Source: VAZQ01 sp963702695
GTDB taxonomy: Bacteria; Pseudomonadota; Alphaproteobacteria; Rhizobiales; Xanthobacteraceae
Direction: 5' to 3'
Length of the DNA stretch: 64,000 bases
Assembly: GCA_963702695.1 (NCBI GenBank)
Contig: CAVPDS010000017.1
Span: forward strand, 62,001-126,000
Below are positions 17,889-25,697 of this stretch, in pieces. The notes beneath the pieces are model-generated. The model was not told where the DNA came from. It searched no databases and worked only from the letters and a program-made list of their open reading frames with translations. Both the position numbers and the translations under genes were made by a program. Within the stretch, counting starts at the first letter, position 1, and the number at the start of each line of letters is the position of its first letter.

Positions 17889-18947
17889 ATGCTCGCTCGT
17901 TGGTGGCGCGGAAGAGCCCTCGCCGCGGTCTTTGCACTCGGCGTGGCTGCCGCGGCTTTGCCGGCGTGCGCCGCCGAGCTCTATCAGCCCGATCCCAAAA
18001 TGCTCGAGGCCGCGAAGAAGGAGGGGCAGGTCCTCTGGTACACGACGCTGATCGTCGACCAGATCGTGCGGCCGCTGATCAAGGCATTCCAGGTGGTCGC
18101 GCCCGGTGTCGAAGTCAAGTTCGTGCGGGCCGACAGCCCACTCCAGGTCGTGCGGCTGATGAATGAGGCGAAAGTCGGCCGCGTGCAGGCCGACCTGTGG
18201 GCGGTGATCGACGGTGTCGCGCCATTAACCCAGAGCGGGGTGGCGGCCGAATTCGATATTCCGAGCATGAAGGGGCTGCCGCCGACGCTGGTCGATCCGC
18301 ACAAACGCTGGATCGCCACCAACCTCGCCACCCGTTCGCTGGCCTACAACACGCAGCTCATCCCCAAGGAGCAGGCGCCGCGCACCTATCGGGATCTGCT
18401 CGACCCGCGCTGGAAGAAGGCGTTCGCCTGGAATCCAGCCGCCATGACTGGCGCATGGGGCTTCATCGCGACCGTGCTGCGACACATGGGGGAGGAACGC
18501 GGACTAGCGTACCTGCGCGAACTCGCCAAGCAGGACATCACGCCGCTGCCGATCGCGACCCGCGCGGTGCTCGACCGCGTCATTGCCGGCGAATACAAGA
18601 TGGGCCTCGAAATGGTCAATGCACACGTCGCGATCAGCGCCGGAATGGGCGCGCCGGTGCGCTGGGTGCCGCTCGATGCGGTGACCACGACCCTGCAGGT
18701 CGCCGGCGTGACAGCAGGCGCGCCGCATCCCAACGCCGGGCGGCTGTTCCTCGATTTCATCACCTCGCGCGCCGGACAGGAAATCTTCCGCGAGGTGAAC
18801 TACATTCCTATGCGCCCGGACGTTCCCGCCAAAGATCCGACGCTGAAAGCTGAACAAGGCGGCTTCAATTCGATCGTGCTGAGCCCGGAAGAGGTCGACA
18901 ATAACGCCCAGCGCTATGCCAAGATTTACGAGGCCATTTTCCGATGA
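17889..18947 (+). CDS. Periplasmic solute-binding protein (Fe3+-type family), copy 2
   Basis: 352 residues, the same length as the preceding gene and collinear with it without large gaps. Shared blocks include DQIVRPLIK, MTGAWGFIATV, YNTQL and GAPHPNA. The signal peptide is different (AAVFALGVAAAALPACAAEL). It starts at ATG 17889 after CCGGAGGAC. The two genes look like a tandem duplication that has diverged, mainly in signal peptide and mid-protein loops, so the ligands may differ. The racemase-fold gene starts 56 bases downstream, consistent with one operon. Confidence 0.88.
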   Translation: MLARWWRGRALAAVFALGVAAAALPACAAELYQPDPKMLEAAKKEGQVLWYTTLIVDQIVRPLIKAFQVVAPGVEVKFVRADSPLQVVRLMNEAKVGRVQADLWAVIDGVAPLTQSGVAAEFDIPSMKGLPPTLVDPHKRWIATNLATRSLAYNTQLIPKEQAPRTYRDLLDPRWKKAFAWNPAAMTGAWGFIATVLRHMGEERGLAYLRELAKQDITPLPIATRAVLDRVIAGEYKMGLEMVNAHVAISAGMGAPVRWVPLDAVTTTLQVAGVTAGAPHPNAGRLFLDFITSRAGQEIFREVNYIPMRPDVPAKDPTLKAEQGGFNSIVLSPEEVDNNAQRYAKIYEAIFR

Positions 18948-19003
18948 ACAGCCCCGGCCGTGCCGGCCAAGCGTGTCCTCGTCTTTAGGAGCACCCTCCC
19001 CTC

Positions 19004-19768
19004 ATGCGCATCTGCTTCCTCAACCAAGCCCCTAAGCGTTCCGCCGCCTATGAGGCGGCGACCATCGAGGCGCAGCTCAACAGCTATGCCTCGCCCGGCA
19101 CCAAGGTCGAGATCGTGTTTCCCGACGACTACGAAGGCTCCCAGCTCTATGAGACCATCGGCTCACAGAGCGTGCTCAATGGTCTCCATCACATGATGGA
19201 GACACCGGCGATCGTGCGGAAGATCTTCTGGGCGGCGCAGAACGGCTACGACGCTGTGATCCAGTCGAACACGTTCGATCCTGGCGTCGATGGCGGCCGG
19301 CTCGCGGTCAACATCCCGGTGATCGGGCTGCTGCGCACCTCGATGCACGCTGCGCTCACGCTCGCCGACCGTGTCGGCATCACCGTGCCACTCGCCGGCC
19401 ACGTGCCCCACACTTGGCGCATCCTGCGCAGTTATGGACTCGATCGTTTCGTGAGCGACATCCGCGTCCTCGGCGTCTACGGCAAGGACATCAAAGAGCG
19501 CAAGAGCGAGATCTTCGACGTCGCCACCAAGCTCATTCGCGGCCTGATCGACGAGACGCGGGCTGAGATCATCCTCCCGCTCGGCGGCGCGCTGATCCCC
19601 TATGTGGTCAATCCCGACGATCTCGCGAAGGCGACCGGCGTCCAGGTGCTCAACACCAAGGCGATCGGCATCCGCTTCGCGGAGATGTGCGTGGCCTTCG
19701 GCATGACCCAGAGCGCAATCACCTATCCGCGGCCGAAGCTTACCTATGAAGATTTCACCAACCGCTGA
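19004..19768 (+). CDS. Asp/Glu/hydantoin racemase-fold protein lacking both catalytic cysteines
   Basis: 254 residues. The two-domain Asp/Glu racemase layout is visible: MRICFLNQAPKRSAAYE at the start, DAVIQSNTFDPGVDGGRL (residues 83-100) aligning with the first active-site loop of hydantoin racemases (usually C-x-D-P-G), and EIILPLGGALIPY (188-200) aligning with the second (usually LGCAGM). Thr/Asn and Gly replace the two cysteines; the only Cys residues, 4 and near 227, are outside these loops. It is probably not a two-base racemase and may act as a decarboxylase, isomerase or binding protein. It lies in the run with TcuA-like and PrpD-like genes. Confidence 0.78.
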   Translation: MRICFLNQAPKRSAAYEAATIEAQLNSYASPGTKVEIVFPDDYEGSQLYETIGSQSVLNGLHHMMETPAIVRKIFWAAQNGYDAVIQSNTFDPGVDGGRLAVNIPVIGLLRTSMHAALTLADRVGITVPLAGHVPHTWRILRSYGLDRFVSDIRVLGVYGKDIKERKSEIFDVATKLIRGLIDETRAEIILPLGGALIPYVVNPDDLAKATGVQVLNTKAIGIRFAEMCVAFGMTQSAITYPRPKLTYEDFTNR

Positions 19769-19795
19769 TCCCGATCAAAGGCAATAGATCACAAC

Positions 19796-21286
19796 ATGAG
19801 TCCCAAGACCAACTGCGACGTCATCATCATCGGCGGCGGCAGCGCCGCGCTCGAAGCCGCGATCTCCGCCAAGCAGGCCGGGGCCAGTTCGGTCGTGATG
19901 CTGGAGAAGGCGCCAAAACATGAATCGGGCGGCAATGCGCAGTTCTCCCATGTCGGCTTTCGCTTCGTGCATTCGGGCGCCGACGAGCTGCGCGAGTTCC
20001 TTCCCGACGTGCCGGAGGAAAAATTCCGCCGCATGCAGATCCCCGCTTACACTCGGCAGAACTTCCTCGATGACCTCAACCGCGTCACGCAGGGGCGCAT
20101 CGATCCGGTGCTCGCCGAATGCCTGGTCGACCAGTCGAACGCCGCCGTGCATTGGATGAAGGATGTCGGCGTACGCTGGGAGCCGGAGAAGATGACCGAG
20201 GTCGACGGGAAGCTTTACCTGCCGGGCGGCCACCACATCCATCCGATCGGCGGCGGCCCCGGAATGCTCGACCAGCTTCGCAGCATCGCATTCGGCGGGG
20301 GGGCTGAAATCCGATACGAGTCCCGGGTGCGCATGGTGCACGGCAACGACCGCCGAGTCGAAGGCGTGCGCGTCTCTACGCCAGACGGCGAATATGACCT
20401 CACGGGGCGGGCCGTGATCGTGTGCAGTGGCGGTTTCCAGGCCAACGCCGAAATGCGCGCGCGCTATCTCGGCCCCAATGCCGACCTGATGAAGGTGCGC
20501 GGCAGCAAACACAATACCGGCGAGGTGCTGCATATGCTGCTCGCGCTCGGCGTAAAATCGGCCGGGCATTGGCAGGGCGCGCACATGTCGCCGATCGACG
20601 GCAAGGCGCCGGATGTCGAGACCCCGGCGATGTCGGACGGCCGCGGCAATTCGATGAACCGCTACGACTATCAGTTCGGCATCACAGTGAACGCGCTCGG
20701 CCAGCGCTTCTACGACGAGGGCGAAGCCAAGCACGCCTATACCTACGCCAAGACCGGCCGGGCAGTGCTGCACCAGCCGGGCGGCGTCGCCTACCAGATT
20801 TACGACCAGACCGGCATCGATCTCTTTCGTCATGGCCGCGATTATCCCGCGACCAATGTGGAGGCTCCCTCCCTTGCTGACCTGGCGGTCAAAATCGGTA
20901 TCGAGCCGGAGCCGTTTCTCCAGACAATCAAAGAGTTCAACGCGGCCTGCCGGACTGACGTGCCGTTCATGCCAGGCGACCTCGATGGCAAATGCACGGT
21001 CAACATCTCGCCGAAGAAATCGAACTGGGCGATGCCGATCGAAAAGGGGCCGTTCCGCGCCTATCCGGTCACCGGCGGCGTGACTTTCAGTTTCGGCGGC
21101 GTACAGGTCGACACGCAAGCGCGCGTGATCAACACCTCGTACGAGCCGATCCAAGGCCTCTACGCGTCGGGCGACGTGATCGGCCTGTTCTTCCACAACT
21201 ACCCTTCCTGCACCGGGCAGACCCGCAACGCGGTGTTTTCCTATCTCTCCGGCCGCGGCGCCGGCGCGTTGCTCGCCAAGAACTAA
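19796..21286 (+). CDS. FAD-dependent dehydrogenase, tricarballylate dehydrogenase (TcuA)-like
   Basis: 496 residues. The FAD-binding Rossmann motif is CDVIIIGGGSAALEAAISA at residues 8-26, followed by VVMLEKAPKHESGGNAQFS. The fumarate-reductase-type capping domain follows, then a C-terminal GLYASGDVIGLFFHNYPSCTGQTRNAVFSYLSGRGAG that completes FAD binding. The arrangement is that of soluble fumarate reductase/TcuA flavoproteins, which oxidise or reduce a C-C bond beside carboxylates. The tricarballylate assignment rests on overall resemblance; the TcuB partner is not in the window. It is 27 bases downstream of the racemase-fold gene and 35 bases before the PrpD-like gene. Confidence 0.8.
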   Translation: MSPKTNCDVIIIGGGSAALEAAISAKQAGASSVVMLEKAPKHESGGNAQFSHVGFRFVHSGADELREFLPDVPEEKFRRMQIPAYTRQNFLDDLNRVTQGRIDPVLAECLVDQSNAAVHWMKDVGVRWEPEKMTEVDGKLYLPGGHHIHPIGGGPGMLDQLRSIAFGGGAEIRYESRVRMVHGNDRRVEGVRVSTPDGEYDLTGRAVIVCSGGFQANAEMRARYLGPNADLMKVRGSKHNTGEVLHMLLALGVKSAGHWQGAHMSPIDGKAPDVETPAMSDGRGNSMNRYDYQFGITVNALGQRFYDEGEAKHAYTYAKTGRAVLHQPGGVAYQIYDQTGIDLFRHGRDYPATNVEAPSLADLAVKIGIEPEPFLQTIKEFNAACRTDVPFMPGDLDGKCTVNISPKKSNWAMPIEKGPFRAYPVTGGVTFSFGGVQVDTQARVINTSYEPIQGLYASGDVIGLFFHNYPSCTGQTRNAVFSYLSGRGAGALLAKN

Positions 21287-21321
21287 CAACCCAATCCGAC
21301 ATCGAACTGAAAGCCGAGATC

Positions 21322-22731
21322 ATGGCCAAAGCCCACAAGGCGCACGAACCGGGTGCGATCGAAAAACTTGCCGACTGGGTGCTGGCGCCACACGCGCAAG
21401 ACATCCCGGCGAAAGCCGCAGAGCAGGCGAAGCTACTGTTGCTCGACACGATCGGCTGCGGCTTCGCGGCGTTGAACGAGGAATCCGCGCACGCGGTGCT
21501 GCAGACTCTGCGCGACACCGGCGGCGCGGCGCATTGCACGGTGATCGGCACGGGGACCAAGACCAGCGCGCCGAACGCAGTGCTGGTCAACGGCGCGCTC
21601 TGCCGCATTCTCGATCTCAACGATTACGTCAACACCAAGAGCGGCCAGATCGGCGGCCATCCTAGCGACAACATTCCGGTCGCGCTCGCCGCCGGCGAGG
21701 CTTATGGCGCGGCGGGACGCGACGCGATCGCCGCGATCGTCATTGGGTATGAGGTCTACGGCCGCATCAAGGAAACGATGGATCGCGATTCCGATTGGGA
21801 CGGAGTCACGGTATCGGGTTTCGTCGCGCCGGCGATGGCGGGGCGGCTGATGGGACTAGACCGCCGCCAGATGGGCCAGGCGCTCGCGCTCAGCGGTGCC
21901 CGCGCGGTAACGCCGCTCGCGGTCCGCCACGGCGAAATCTCGGCCGCCAAATCGGTGGCGAACGCGCTCGTCGCCCAGAACGGCATGCAGGCGACGATCC
22001 TCGCGAAGCACGGCATGACCGGCCCGCTCGATCTGTTCGAGAACCCGCACGGGCTCAAGTCGATATTCCCCGGCGTCGCGGACCTCGCAAAGCTCACCGC
22101 GCCGCTGGACGATGACTGCTACGTCATGTCCTGTCACGTCAAAGCTTATCCTTGCCTTGCGACGGGCCAGGGCATCGTCGCCGCGGGCCTCGGCATCCAT
22201 AAGCAGATTGCCGGCAAGGCCGACCGCCTCAGGCACATCAAGGTCGCCATCGCAGATGCGCCGTTCCTGCAGCGCCAGAAGGACGATCCCGGCCGCATCG
22301 ACCCGACCTCGCGCGAGGCCGCTGACCACAGCTTCAATTTCCTTGCTGCGGTATCGATCCTCGATGGCGCCTTCGGGCTTGCCCAGTTCGAGAACGAGCG
22401 TTGGAACGACCCGAAGGTCCGCGCCGTGATGGGAAAGCTCGAGATCGTCTGCGATCCCGCCCTGACCAAGCGTTCGCCCGGGAGCTTCCCCTGCACGATC
22501 GACGCGACCGATCAGGATGGCCGCAAATACACCGCGGATGTCCCCGATCCGCCGGGATTCTCGCGCCATGGCCTGGATGCCGCTGCGGTCGTCGACAAGT
22601 TCAATGCCGTCACGTCCGCTCACCTTTCAGAGGCAGCGCGCGGGCGCATCATCGAGGCCGCCCTCGGCATCAACAAAGCGTCGTCCTGCGAATCGCTGGC
22701 GGACGCTATTGCCAAGGCTGGCGCCGCCTAG
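21322..22731 (+). CDS. MmgE/PrpD family protein
   Basis: 469 residues. The MmgE/PrpD fold is shown by LLLLDTIGCGFAAL, NAVLVNGALCRILDLNDY, GGHPSDNIPVALAAGEAYG, IVIGYEVYGRI and KAYPCLATGQGIVAA, with AADHSFNFLAAVSILDGAFG in the C-terminal half. The family includes 2-methylcitrate dehydratase, cis-aconitate decarboxylase and imidodisuccinate-related enzymes, all acting on tri- or dicarboxylates. That fits a neighbour resembling tricarballylate dehydrogenase. The ATG at 21322 is chosen because the preceding stretch belongs to the TcuA-like gene and its spacer; the ribosome binding site is weak. The gene is part of the same + strand run. Confidence 0.87.
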   Translation: MAKAHKAHEPGAIEKLADWVLAPHAQDIPAKAAEQAKLLLLDTIGCGFAALNEESAHAVLQTLRDTGGAAHCTVIGTGTKTSAPNAVLVNGALCRILDLNDYVNTKSGQIGGHPSDNIPVALAAGEAYGAAGRDAIAAIVIGYEVYGRIKETMDRDSDWDGVTVSGFVAPAMAGRLMGLDRRQMGQALALSGARAVTPLAVRHGEISAAKSVANALVAQNGMQATILAKHGMTGPLDLFENPHGLKSIFPGVADLAKLTAPLDDDCYVMSCHVKAYPCLATGQGIVAAGLGIHKQIAGKADRLRHIKVAIADAPFLQRQKDDPGRIDPTSREAADHSFNFLAAVSILDGAFGLAQFENERWNDPKVRAVMGKLEIVCDPALTKRSPGSFPCTIDATDQDGRKYTADVPDPPGFSRHGLDAAAVVDKFNAVTSAHLSEAARGRIIEAALGINKASSCESLADAIAKAGAA

Positions 22732-22879
22732 TCCCCGCGGTTCTCCTCGTGCGTGACAGCGGCAAAGCCGCACAAACGCCTTCCAGCGATCATTTGCCGG
22801 CGGTGCTCAATTGGTTTACGACCTGATGCAGTGACAGGCGGCCGCGGACAACAAGCGGCCCCGAGAACGAGGTGCGACC

Positions 22880-24001
22880 ATGAACAAGCCGGTCACCAAT
22901 CTCGAACACCCCAAGCTCCTGCTCGACCCCTATGCCGCCTGGGCCGCGAAGGAAGGCGTCCCGGTAGTCGAGGACTTCGGCGTCGATCTGCTTCAGGTGA
23001 CGACTGCGCCGTGGCCGCGGTTCGGCGTCGAGGGTGCGATCGTCAACCTCAAGGGCCGCGGCGATTTCGTCTCGATCTTCATGCTCGACGTGGCGCCCGG
23101 CGCAAAAACCGCGCCGCAGAAGCACCTCTACGAGGAGGTCGTGTACGTGCTCTCGGGTCATGGCAGTACGACGATCGAACTGAGCGACGGCCGCAAGCAC
23201 AGCTTCGAGTGGGGACCCAAGAGCCTGTTCGCGCTTCCGCTCAATACACGCTACCAGCATTTCAACACCAGCGGACGCGACCGCGCCCGCCTCGCCTCGA
23301 CCAACAATCTCGCGATGATGATCAACCTGTTCCACAACGACGGGTTCGTCTTCGACAACAACTATGAGTTCCCGGAGCGGCAGGGTTCGCAGAATCACTT
23401 CAGCGGCGAAGGCGACTTCGTCCCGGTGCGGCCGGGGCGCAACATGTGGGAGACCAACTTCGTTCCCGATCTGGCCTCGTTCGAGCTGAAAGTCTGGGAG
23501 GCGCGCGGCGCCGGCGGCTCCAACATGATGTTCGTGCTGGCCGACGGCACGATGCACGCGCATATCTCGCAGATGCCGGTCGGCACCTACAAGAAAGCCC
23601 ACCGGCACGGCGCGGATTTCCATGTCTTCGCCGTCACCGGCCATGGATATTCACTGCTGTGGTACGATTTTGCGAAGGATCTCGTGCGGGTCGACTGGCG
23701 GCACGGCGTGGTGTTCGCGCCGCCGGACGGGATGTTTCACCAGCACTACAACACCGCGCCCGATCCGGCGCGCTATCTCGCGGTTGCCTTCGGCGGGCTG
23801 CGATATCCCTTCACCGAGTCCAAGCGCCACGTTTTCAACGGTATGGACGTCAACGTCCAGGAAGGCGGCTGCCAGATTGAGTACGAGAACCAGCCGCCAA
23901 AAATCCACGGCATCTATCTCGCCGAGCTCGCCAAGTACGGCGTCAAGTCGGGCATGGGCAAGTTCATCGATGAAGCCGCTTATGCCAAGACTCCCGCTTG
24001 A
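22880..24001 (+). CDS. Bicupin protein
   Basis: 373 residues with two cupin domains. The first (about residues 70-130) has KHLYEEVVYVLSGHGSTTIEL. The second (about 225-310) has MPVGTYKKAHRHGADFHVFAV, GHGYSLLWYD and PPDGMFHQHYNT, where the clustered histidines look like metal ligands; the first domain is poorer in histidine. Gentisate/homogentisate dioxygenase-like and oxalate decarboxylase-like activities are possible but not decided. The ATG at 22880 follows GAACGAGG. It ends 20 bases before the EutA-like gene, suggesting co-translation or at least co-transcription. Confidence 0.82.
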   Translation: MNKPVTNLEHPKLLLDPYAAWAAKEGVPVVEDFGVDLLQVTTAPWPRFGVEGAIVNLKGRGDFVSIFMLDVAPGAKTAPQKHLYEEVVYVLSGHGSTTIELSDGRKHSFEWGPKSLFALPLNTRYQHFNTSGRDRARLASTNNLAMMINLFHNDGFVFDNNYEFPERQGSQNHFSGEGDFVPVRPGRNMWETNFVPDLASFELKVWEARGAGGSNMMFVLADGTMHAHISQMPVGTYKKAHRHGADFHVFAVTGHGYSLLWYDFAKDLVRVDWRHGVVFAPPDGMFHQHYNTAPDPARYLAVAFGGLRYPFTESKRHVFNGMDVNVQEGGCQIEYENQPPKIHGIYLAELAKYGVKSGMGKFIDEAAYAKTPA

Positions 24002-24021
24002 AGACCCCGGCTTGAGGCCCG

Positions 24022-25530
24022 ATGCACGATCTTGATTTCGATCACCTCCACGTCGAACCCGGCGACGAAGTCAACGAGGTTGCCTGGAACGCCGACAATG
24101 TCGAGCTGACCACCGTTGGCATCGACATCGGCTCCTCGACCTCGCATCTGATGTTTGCGCGCGTGCATCTGCAGCGGCTTTCGACCGCGCTGTCGAGCCG
24201 CTTCGTGGTCGTGGATCGCAAGATCATCTGGCAGTCGCCGATCCTGCTCACCCCTTACGTCGCCGACTACACGATCGATACCGATGAGCTCGAAGGCTTC
24301 ATCGGCGGCTGCTACTCCTACGCCGGTGTCGAGCCCGATGCGGTCGACAGCGGCGCCGTGATCCTGACTGGCGAAGCGATCAAGCGTCACAACGCGCGCG
24401 CCATCGCCGATCTGTTCTCGGAGCAGGCCGGCCGCTTCGTCTGCGCCTCCGCCGGGCATCACATGGAATGCCAGATGTCGGCGCACGGTTCCGGTGCGGT
24501 CGCGTTGTCGCGCAGCCGCGGCGTCACCATCCTCAACATCGATATCGGCGGCGGCACCACCAAATTCGCCCTGGTCGAGCGCGGGCAGATCGTCGCGACA
24601 TCGGCGATCGCGGTGGGCGGACGCCTGCTGGTCGAGGATCAGAAAAGTGGCCTGACGCGGATCGAGGAGCCCGCCCGGGAAGTCGCCACAAGTCTCGGCA
24701 TCACGCTCACGCTCGGATCGCCGCTGGCTCCGGACGCCCGGAAGCGCATCGTCGCGCGCATGGCTCGCCTGCTGATGGGAATGATCGACCTGCGCGAGCC
24801 GACCGACCTCGCCCACCGGCTCCTGGTCACGGAGGCGTGGCCCGCCCGGTTCGCGACCAAGGGCATCGATGCGATGACTTTTTCGGGCGGCGTCGCTGAA
24901 TATCTCTACAAGCGCGAGACGCGTCACTTCGGCGATATCGGCTTGGACCTTGCCGAAGATCTGCGCCATCTGCTGGCGCGCCGCCGCGATCTTCCGCCGG
25001 TCTGGGATCCCGGTCACGGCATCCGTGCCACCGTCATCGGCGCCGCGCAGTTCTCGGTCCAGGTCAGCGGCAATACAATCATGGTCGCCGATCCGGAGAT
25101 TCTGCCGCTGCAAAATCTTCCGGTCATGGCCTGTAACTTCGAGCTCGGAGATGAGGTCGACGCCGACGCGATCGCAGCCGAGGTCCGCAACGCCATCGAG
25201 CGTTCGGACGTCGAGGAAGGCACGAGTCCGATTGCGCTCGCCTTCCCGTGGCGCGGCGATCCCGCGCATGCGCGACTGCATGCGGTCGCATCCGGCATCT
25301 GCGCCGCACTGCCGCGCACGCTGGCGGAGGGCATGCCGGTGGTGCTGCTGATCGATGGCGACATCGGCATGAGTCTCGGCCGCGTCATTCGCCACGAAAT
25401 CATGCCGGAAGCGCACGTGATCGCGATCGACGGCGTGCAGCTCAAGCAGTTCGACTATGTCGATATCGGACGCGTGATCGAAGTGACGCGTGTCGTGCCG
25501 GTCATCATCAAGTCCCTGCTGTTCAAATAG
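24022..25530 (+). CDS. EutA-like ethanolamine ammonia-lyase reactivase family protein
   Basis: 502 residues. The actin-like ATPase fold of EutA is visible: phosphate-1 loop TTVGIDIGSSTSHLMFARV, phosphate-2 NIDIGGGTTKFALVERGQI, adenosine-loop-like TFSGGVAEYLYKRE, and a C-terminal VIEVTRVVPVIIKSLLF. EutA rescues B12-damaged EutBC in ethanolamine use. No eutB, eutC, transport or shell genes occur here; the partners are racemase-fold, TcuA-like, PrpD-like and cupin proteins. The protein may therefore reactivate a distant lyase, or serve as a hydantoinase/oxoprolinase-like ATPase in this pathway. It is the last gene of the run. Confidence 0.84.
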   Translation: MHDLDFDHLHVEPGDEVNEVAWNADNVELTTVGIDIGSSTSHLMFARVHLQRLSTALSSRFVVVDRKIIWQSPILLTPYVADYTIDTDELEGFIGGCYSYAGVEPDAVDSGAVILTGEAIKRHNARAIADLFSEQAGRFVCASAGHHMECQMSAHGSGAVALSRSRGVTILNIDIGGGTTKFALVERGQIVATSAIAVGGRLLVEDQKSGLTRIEEPAREVATSLGITLTLGSPLAPDARKRIVARMARLLMGMIDLREPTDLAHRLLVTEAWPARFATKGIDAMTFSGGVAEYLYKRETRHFGDIGLDLAEDLRHLLARRRDLPPVWDPGHGIRATVIGAAQFSVQVSGNTIMVADPEILPLQNLPVMACNFELGDEVDADAIAAEVRNAIERSDVEEGTSPIALAFPWRGDPAHARLHAVASGICAALPRTLAEGMPVVLLIDGDIGMSLGRVIRHEIMPEAHVIAIDGVQLKQFDYVDIGRVIEVTRVVPVIIKSLLFK

Positions 25531-25697
25531 GGGTCGGAATTTATTACCGACTCTGCCATCCGTTTTGCGAACCGACCGGACCCGACCCCGACGCCAGCAT
25601 CGGAAGCCCTTGTGAGCGCCATTACATAAGTCCGGCAAGAGAGGCCAGCAGCGCAGCGGTGTTGCTAATCGGCGCTTACAGCAGCGCCAGTGGCGTC

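Noticed and set aside
19775..21289. 504-codon minus-strand frame opposite the TcuA-like gene
   Set aside because: Composition is unlike a protein (His/Arg/Ala-rich, no domain), and the + strand gene has full FAD motifs and operon spacing.
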